Shown here piece by piece: positions 58,910 to 64,000 of a DNA stretch of 64,000 bases. Source of the stretch: Isoetes taiwanensis (Eukaryota > Streptophyta > Lycopodiopsida > Isoetales > Isoetaceae). The notes beneath the pieces are model-generated. The model saw only the letters and a list, made by a program, of their open reading frames with translations, searched no databases and was not told the origin of the DNA. The DNA lies in contig JAJEKV010000028.1 in the NCBI GenBank assembly GCA_021234155.1, positions 4,240,567 to 4,304,566 of the forward strand, read 5' to 3'. The position numbers and the translations under genes were made by a program. Numbering within the stretch: position 1 is the first letter of the stretch; every line of letters starts with the position of its first letter.

Positions 58910-59275
58910 ATGAGCATGGCACGTATCAAGAGTACTCAGAGCTATGGCTCCCTCAACATACCCCATATCTATGCCCAGCTTGGGGAGCATCTGGCTACCG
59001 ACCCTGACCGGGTCGAGCTCCTTCTAGTCCAACTGGTGCAATGTTTCATTGATGGCCACAGAATACCTTATCCCATCTTCCACCTCTCCGAGCGCTTTCT
59101 GATAAAGCTTAACCTTTTACAGCAGTCATACACTATAGTCGAGCAACCCGATCAAGTTATGATGCTGGTTAAGTTTTACCCACCTGAGTGTGAGGAAATC
59201 CCTGAAGAGGAGTCCATTCGGAGGGAGGCGGCCGCATTAGGGGGTTGGCCCGAGAAGACGACATCCGAGAAATAG
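58910..59275 (+). CDS. Intact small ORF, 121 codons, function unknown
   Basis: An ATG in fair context (CCCAATGAGC) opens MSMARIKSTQSYGSLNIPHI, continues with LLLVQLVQCFIDGHRIPYP and LIKLNLLQQSYTIVEQPDQV, and ends acidic (ECEEIPEEESIRREA) with TAG after SEK. It has no signal peptide or membrane segment. It is one of the few uninterrupted frames here and codes for a balanced amino-acid mix. It follows the LTR-like repeat, so it might be the first ORF of a transposon; it might also be a host gene. I do not recognise it. Confidence 0.45.
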   Translation: MSMARIKSTQSYGSLNIPHIYAQLGEHLATDPDRVELLLVQLVQCFIDGHRIPYPIFHLSERFLIKLNLLQQSYTIVEQPDQVMMLVKFYPPECEEIPEEESIRREAAALGGWPEKTTSEK

Positions 59276-59784
59276 AAAGGGGAGACACCGAAGCTCGGGG
59301 CTGTGAGTATGTCTACCTGGGTGATGGAAGAGCCATCATCAACATTTGGCATTTCATTCCATTTTTGTGGCATGGGTTTTATATTGGACATATCCTCTTT
59401 GGTTCTCATCTTTTTTGTTGTGACGTATTTGTGTTTGACACTCCATTGCATTTTTTACTACATGCATGATCTATGGACACCATCCTTGTCATTGACATTT
59501 TTTACATTCTTATTGCAACCTTGTCCAGATATTTCATTTTTTGGATCCTTTGTTTTTGCTAGCCACACTTTGTCATATCATCAACCTCAAGAATTCCGCT
59601 CTAACTTTGACACTCTCGCCCTTCATCTCCCCTATATCATTGACCATAACCTTACCTCATCTTGCACCCTATGGTTATTTCTTGTTGTATTTGTTCCCAT
59701 GCCCAGCATTCATCCTTTCTCACATTTGGCCTAAGCTTAAATTATGTTACGTTGTTGCCCTTCTTTCCGCGCATTTGTCGGTTT
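59276..59784 (+). other. No gene recognised
   Basis: T- and C-rich sequence that leaves the plus strand open (59,303-59,734) with a hydrophobic Phe/Leu-rich translation. I take this as a composition effect. Confidence 0.4.
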
Positions 59785-60150
59785 CTATCGACACAGAGTA
59801 AAAGGTGGACGGGGCAAGTTACGGGACAGAGAGGCTAAGCCTCCGCCGTACACCAGGATAGCGAGGGCTGGACCCACCAACTGGTAACCCGGACCACTAA
59901 AAACTCACTAAAATATCTGGAGAACAACATATGACTTCTAGCGGGGTATGAAGAATACCTCAGGTGACGAAAGTGTCGACACTATGGATAGGGGGGCAAA
60001 TTATGGACTGAGGGGTTTAACCCCCGCCATAGACCAGGAGAGCGCGGGCACGGCCCCCAAATGGTTCCAGTTCACCAAAATGACACATGTATGGAAACAC
60101 AGAGATACAGAACTACAGAGATACAGAGATACAGAAGTACAGAAGGACGA
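59785..60150 (+). repeat. Duplicated 5' unit of the LINE, about 185 bp each
   Basis: TCGACAC...GGGCAAGTTACGGGACAGAGAGGCTAAGCC...CCGTACACCAGGATAGCGAGGGC (from about 59,788) recurs as TCGACAC...GGGCAAATTATGGACTGAGGGG...CCATAGACCAGGAGAGCGCGGGC (from about 59,973). The second unit ends in an AGATACAG-type microsatellite (60,100-60,146). The position just upstream of ORF1 resembles the promoter monomers of some L1 elements. Whether the units carry a promoter is inference. Confidence 0.6.
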
Positions 60151-60463
60151 AATACTGACACGTAAATACATAATCAATGCAGACAGGCAGCTACCAAACT
60201 AATCGGCCCCGAAAGGCCCGGAAAGGATCAACCTTGGACAACAGACGAAGGAAGTTGAATAACAATAAAAAGAGACGGGCGGAATAATTATGGTCAGTTT
60301 GAAATTTTGAAATTCAAATTAAAACGGTAATTTTAAATAAAAATACCGTTTAGAAGGAGGAAATATATAGTCTTAAGGAGGTACCACGGCTACCTTACAA
60401 GAGAGAGTCTAGTACGAGCGCACTGCCAAAAGCCACCACAGAGCTTTCTTGCAAACAAGAGCT

Positions 60464-61538
60464 ATGGCCGACAGTATCAACAGCAGCCAGCAGAGGAGAG
60501 CGGATGCGGCAAGAGCGCCAGTGAGCCAACAGGATCTTAAGGATTTCCTAGCACAGACAAGCAGCTAGAATCAAAGATCCCGAACTTGGATGCACTCAAC
60601 GCGCTGGCTGAAACGTGCAACAGTAACAAAATAGCCATCGCGAGCATGGACATGAGAGTAGGAGGGGTGGAGAAGACGAATGAGGAAATGCAGCGCAGAA
60701 TGGACGAGATCGAAGAGGAGAAAGCAAAGATCCTGCAAAGGTTGGTTGAATTAGAGAAATCAAATGTTGAGCTGGATGCATGGGAGTTATTTGATGGGAT
60801 AAAGCCACATTTAATGGAATATGAGGAGCAAAGTAAAATTAAGCATGATGTTAGGCTAATTGGGATAGCGGAGAGACCTAATGAGGATATATATCGAGTT
60901 ACTGCAGAAGTGATAGAGACGGTGTTCAAGGAACACAGGGGCGTCATCGTCAAGGCCATACGGTCAGGCCAATTGAGGGGGAGATCGAGGCATATAAACC
61001 TGACACTGAGAGACATGGCAACCAAAGAAAGAATCATGCGGATGGGATCCAGATTGAGGAATGGAATCAAAGTACAGGAGTCCTTGACGGTGATGCAGCG
61101 ACAGGGCTACACAGGGAATTAGCCAAAGCCAGGGAGCTAAACCAAGCAGGGATACAGGCGGGGGTCAAGAATGGCAAAGTCTACATCCACAAGAGGGTAA
61201 GAGAACAAGCGACTCAACCGCAAGAACAGACAGTGGGGATGCAGGGGATAGCAAAATCAACGGAAGCAGAAAAGGAAAACATACACCCCCTGAAGGCAAT
61301 ACAACAGGGGCTGGAGAGCAGATTGCAGGGAGGAGCACTGAGAGCGATCATGTTAGAAGGGAACCAGAACAGAGCAACAGGAAGAAGCGGAAGCGGGGGA
61401 AGCGAAGACCGAACAACACAAGCAGGGCTCGGAGGGCCAACCCCGACAATGAAAACCAGAGGAAGATCAAGGAGAACAGGCAATGGTACAGAAAACATGG
61501 AGACCCCGAAGAAGCAACCTCGGGGGAAAAGACGCTGA
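60464..61538 (+). pseudogene. LINE ORF1, L1-type nucleic-acid-binding protein
   Basis: The likely start is ATG 60,464 (MADSINSSQQRRADAARAPV), with a frameshift before 60,566 into the frame open to 61,122. This reads a heptad-rich coiled coil (EEMQRRMDEIEEEKAKILQR, 60,685-60,744), then VRLIGIAERPNEDIYRV and HINLTLRDMATKERIMRMGS, which match the RRM-like domain of L1 ORF1 (family Transposase_22: RIIGIPE..., ...V.F....KE.IL). A second shift near 61,090-61,122 leads to LAKARELNQAGIQAGVKNGK and a basic, low-complexity tail ending at 61,538. L1 ORF1p trimerises and coats the element RNA. Most flowering-plant LINEs have a zinc-knuckle ORF1 instead. Confidence 0.8.
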
Positions 61539-61540
61539 CA

Positions 61541-62402
61541 TTATGGTACTGGAACTGTACCGGGTACCCGTGGGATGATGGAGAGAGACTAGAAGGTGCC
61601 CATGGCTGTGACATAATACGCTTGGCAAAAACATGGGAGCATAACGTCAAAAGGCTGCCAGAGGAAGAAGGATATCAGCTGTTCACGTACTGGGATTTCA
61701 AGATAGGGAGGGGAAGTGCAGGTCTGGCTTGTTATGTAAAGAATAGTATAGTTAACAGTGCATGTATGTTACATTCGGATATCAATAAAAGATATATGGT
61801 CTTGAATATCCAATTGAAAAACAAACAAGAAGTAGTTCTGATAATTACATATTATCCGCCAAACAGTGATAAGCTAAAATTGCTGGACCTAAGGGGAAAA
61901 TATAATGAAATGGAAAGAACAGGGACCAATGATTATAGTAGAAGATTTAAATGCCAGAACCAGACAGGAACATGCACAAAGCACACACACGGATGAGAAG
62001 GATGGTCAGATAATGTACGCGGCAAGAACACAGGAATGGCAGAGAGACACAGAGGATAAAGCAGAGGTCAATGCTAGAGGTGAATTATTGTTGGAAGTCT
62101 GCACGGCAACATGGATGATCATAGCTAATGGAGTGAAGAAATGGAGGGGAAGGGGAGGTTTTACGAGTCAAAATGCACATGGTAAGAGCATAATGGATTA
62201 TGTAATCTTGAACGACCAAGCAGTGGGAAGAATAGAAGGACTAATGCTACAGGAATGGCCGACTGGAAAAAGGAAAAGCCATAGACCAATCAAGTTAACA
62301 ATCAGAATGGATGGGACACCACAGATTGATAGCACAGGAAGAAAGGAGGATAAGAAAGACAGAGTGAGGATCCAATTCCAGGAGAAATATGCATACAAGT
62401 AG
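61541..62402 (+). pseudogene. LINE ORF2 endonuclease domain (APE type)
   Basis: Pieces in order: IMVLYWNCTG (start of the EEP fold, LYWNCRG), DIIRLAKTWE (DII.L.ETW; the catalytic Glu is replaced by Lys here), RGSAGLACYVKNS (GRGGVA.YVR), VEDLNART (GDLNAR), then SIMDYVILND (IDYVLVS) and SHRPIKLTI (SDHRPI). The domain nicks the target DNA to start target-primed reverse transcription. A frameshift occurs near 61,905-61,990 and a stop (TAG, 62,400) precedes RT. Confidence 0.85.
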
Positions 62403-62413
62403 TCAGGGAGGAA

Positions 62414-64000
62414 ATGGGAAAATGGGATTGGGGAAAACACAACGCGAATGACAATGGAAACACCCTCAATGACATCATGGTAAGAGTAGCAACAGAGGTA
62501 TTTGGGAAAAGGATCAAAATCAGAAAGAATAGGGCATTCATAGCATCAGTATGGTATGATGACGAGTGTAGAGAGCAAAAAAGGAAAACAAGAGGACACA
62601 GGGGAAAGGAGACATACCGGAAAGAAAAGGCAGCATACATAAGATTACTAAAGAAGAAAAGATACAATAACCTGCTACAGCACCAATGGTATATGGGAAA
62701 ATTGCTGAAGAAACAACCCCGAAGATTTTGGAGGGGACTCAAACAGAAGGGAGGGGACAGCAATATGAAAGCAAGGAATGAACAAGATGGCATTGGAACC
62801 GCGGGATGGGAGAATTACCTGGATAAATTGTATAAGACAGGGGCACCTCTGGTACCAATACCAATATTGCAGGACCCGGACAAACCATGCTTCAACATGC
62901 TAGAGGTAATGATAGCCCTAAACAGGATGGCTAACCATAAAGCACCGGATCTATATGGCCTGACCGTGGAATTGCTGAAGTGTGCTGAGACAGAAATTGG
63001 CAGACAGGTCACAGACATTTTCAATGGCATCATACACACAGGACTTCCAGACAGATGGACATACAACAGAGTCATACCTCTACATAAGGCAGGAAGCAGA
63101 CAGGATCCAGGTAACTATAGGACGATAATGGTGAGCTCGATTTTCGCAAAATGGTTCGGAAAAGTACTGGATAACAAATTAAAGAAATGGGCAGAAGAAG
63201 GAAATATGAGAGCACAAGGGCAAGCAGGGTTCAGGCCGGAACACTCAACCACCGATCATCTTGTGACTCTTCGGATATTAATAGAACAAAACAAAGCGCA
63301 GGGAAGGAAGATCATCTGTTGCTTTGTAGATTTCAGAAAAGCATTCGGCACAGTCCCGAGGGAGAAGCTATTAAAAAGATTGATAGACATGCAAGCCCCG
63401 ATAAATATGGTAGGGTCGATTGCAAGATTATACCATAAGGTGTATGCTAAGATGGAACAAGAAGGACAACCGATAACTGCGGACACGAGGGTGTAAAGTG
63501 GCTGCCCGCTATCCCCAACTCGCTTTTGAATATACATAGATGCTCTGGGCAGGATACATAGCGTAAAGAAGGGGACTAATATGCACCCACATTAGAGACA
63601 CGAAGGTACCAATAATGCTATATGCTGATGATCTCAGTATGATGGCCACAAAAAACAAAGGGATGCACAGACTGCTAAAAATTCTAGAACAATTCTGTGA
63701 AGAGACAGGGCTGACCGTAAATCTAGCAAAAACTAAGATAGTCATCTTTGGTCATAAGAACAGGCATAAACCCTTCAGATATAAGGAAAAAGACATAGAG
63801 GAAGCAAATGTATCACGAGATATCTAGGGTATGATGCGCATGGCACAGGGAAATGGGCCAAAGGAGCTAACGCCAGGTTCCAATCAGCTATAGGGAGCTA
63901 CTTCAACATGAAGAATCTTTGTAACAGAAGTAGAATAATTGACTGGGACATCAAATGTTACCTATTCAGTGCAGCGGTAGTCACCACTCAGTTATACGGG
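62414..64000 (+). pseudogene. LINE ORF2 reverse transcriptase, partial
   Basis: A 360-codon frame (62,414-63,496) contains MANHKAPDLYGLTVELLK, GLPDRWTYNRVIPLHKAGSR, GNYRTIMVSS, GQAGFRPEHSTTDHL and CFVDFRKAFGTVPREKLLKR, i.e. RT blocks 0 to 3 of family RVT_1. After a frameshift near 63,490-63,610 the frame 63,615-63,827 has LYADDLSMMA (catalytic YADD 63,621-63,632) and TGLTVNLAKTKIVIFG. A last shift near 63,825 leads to GTGKWAKGANARFQSAIG and LFSAAVVTTQLYG at the window edge. The catalytic motifs are intact although the frame is not. Confidence 0.9.

Larger units (their letters stand above)
59785..64000 (+). mobile_element. LINE, 5' end through reverse transcriptase, cut by window end
   Basis: Two-ORF non-LTR retrotransposon in plus orientation: duplicated 5' unit, 5' UTR, ORF1 (60,464-61,538), then ORF2 with endonuclease (61,541-62,402) and reverse transcriptase (62,414-64,000). 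It is the longest and least truncated LINE in the window. Frameshifts in both ORFs make it inactive as read. The 3' end lies outside the window, so I cannot tell whether it shares the 3' tail of the truncated LINEs. Confidence 0.9.

Noticed and set aside
59303-59734. Hydrophobic 143-codon ORF, possible membrane protein
   Set aside because: Phe/Leu/Ser-rich translation of T/C-rich DNA; another plus frame overlaps it and is equally open.
60537-61070. Minus-strand ORF of 177 codons
   Set aside because: Antisense shadow of LINE ORF1, whose plus frame has recognisable coiled coil and RRM-like motifs.

Overview
This is a repeat-dominated stretch of nuclear DNA from a land plant. The evidence is a Ty1/copia element primed by initiator-methionine tRNA, L1-type LINEs, GT-AG introns that are AT-rich and several hundred bases to kilobases long, a spliced GH27 alpha-galactosidase gene, and CACGTG G-boxes. 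The L1-like first ORF of the LINE and the LINE diversity hint at a non-flowering plant, but I cannot name the species. Almost every transposon ORF is broken by small indels, so either the repeats are old, the assembly is poorly polished, or both.

Layout. 1-4 kb: 3' part of a copia element, cut by the window edge. 4.5-6.84 kb: GC-rich LINE fragment on the minus strand. 6.9-8.8 kb: possible exons of an unidentified host gene (minus). 10.5-11.3 kb: first copy of a dispersed GC-rich repeat (others at 29.7 and 57 kb). 12.2-13.0 kb: two consecutive 5'-truncated LINE ends. 13,242-21,345: a structurally complete copia element with 611-bp LTRs, tRNA-iMet primer site, polypurine tract and a 5-bp target duplication, enlarged by about 3 kb of internally duplicated sequence. 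22,667-32,994 (minus): an alpha-galactosidase gene about 10 kb long; the last four exons are clean and in phase, the upstream exons are partly damaged, and its introns hold LINE ends, dispersed repeats and a palindrome-bearing duplication. Two G-boxes lie just upstream of it.

35.3-37.1 kb: a SINE-like unit with two tRNA-like halves and CpG-dense blocks. 37.2-41.0 and 42.4-46.4 kb: two diverged copies of a segment of about 4 kb that probably carries exons of an unidentified gene. The second copy breaks directly into a satellite array (46.37-54.33 kb) of seven to eight units of about 1.11 kb. The array is followed by another CpG-dense block rich in the motif ACGACGC, then an (AAT)33 microsatellite. 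57-58.4 kb: third copy of the dispersed repeat. 58,910-59,275: a small intact ORF. 59.8-64 kb: a LINE with a duplicated 5' unit, an L1-type ORF1, and an ORF2 with endonuclease and reverse transcriptase, running off the window end.

The only recognisable host function is alpha-galactoside hydrolysis; the rest is transposons, their remnants, and tandem or segmental duplications. No bacterial-style system, CRISPR array, rRNA gene or intact tRNA gene was seen.
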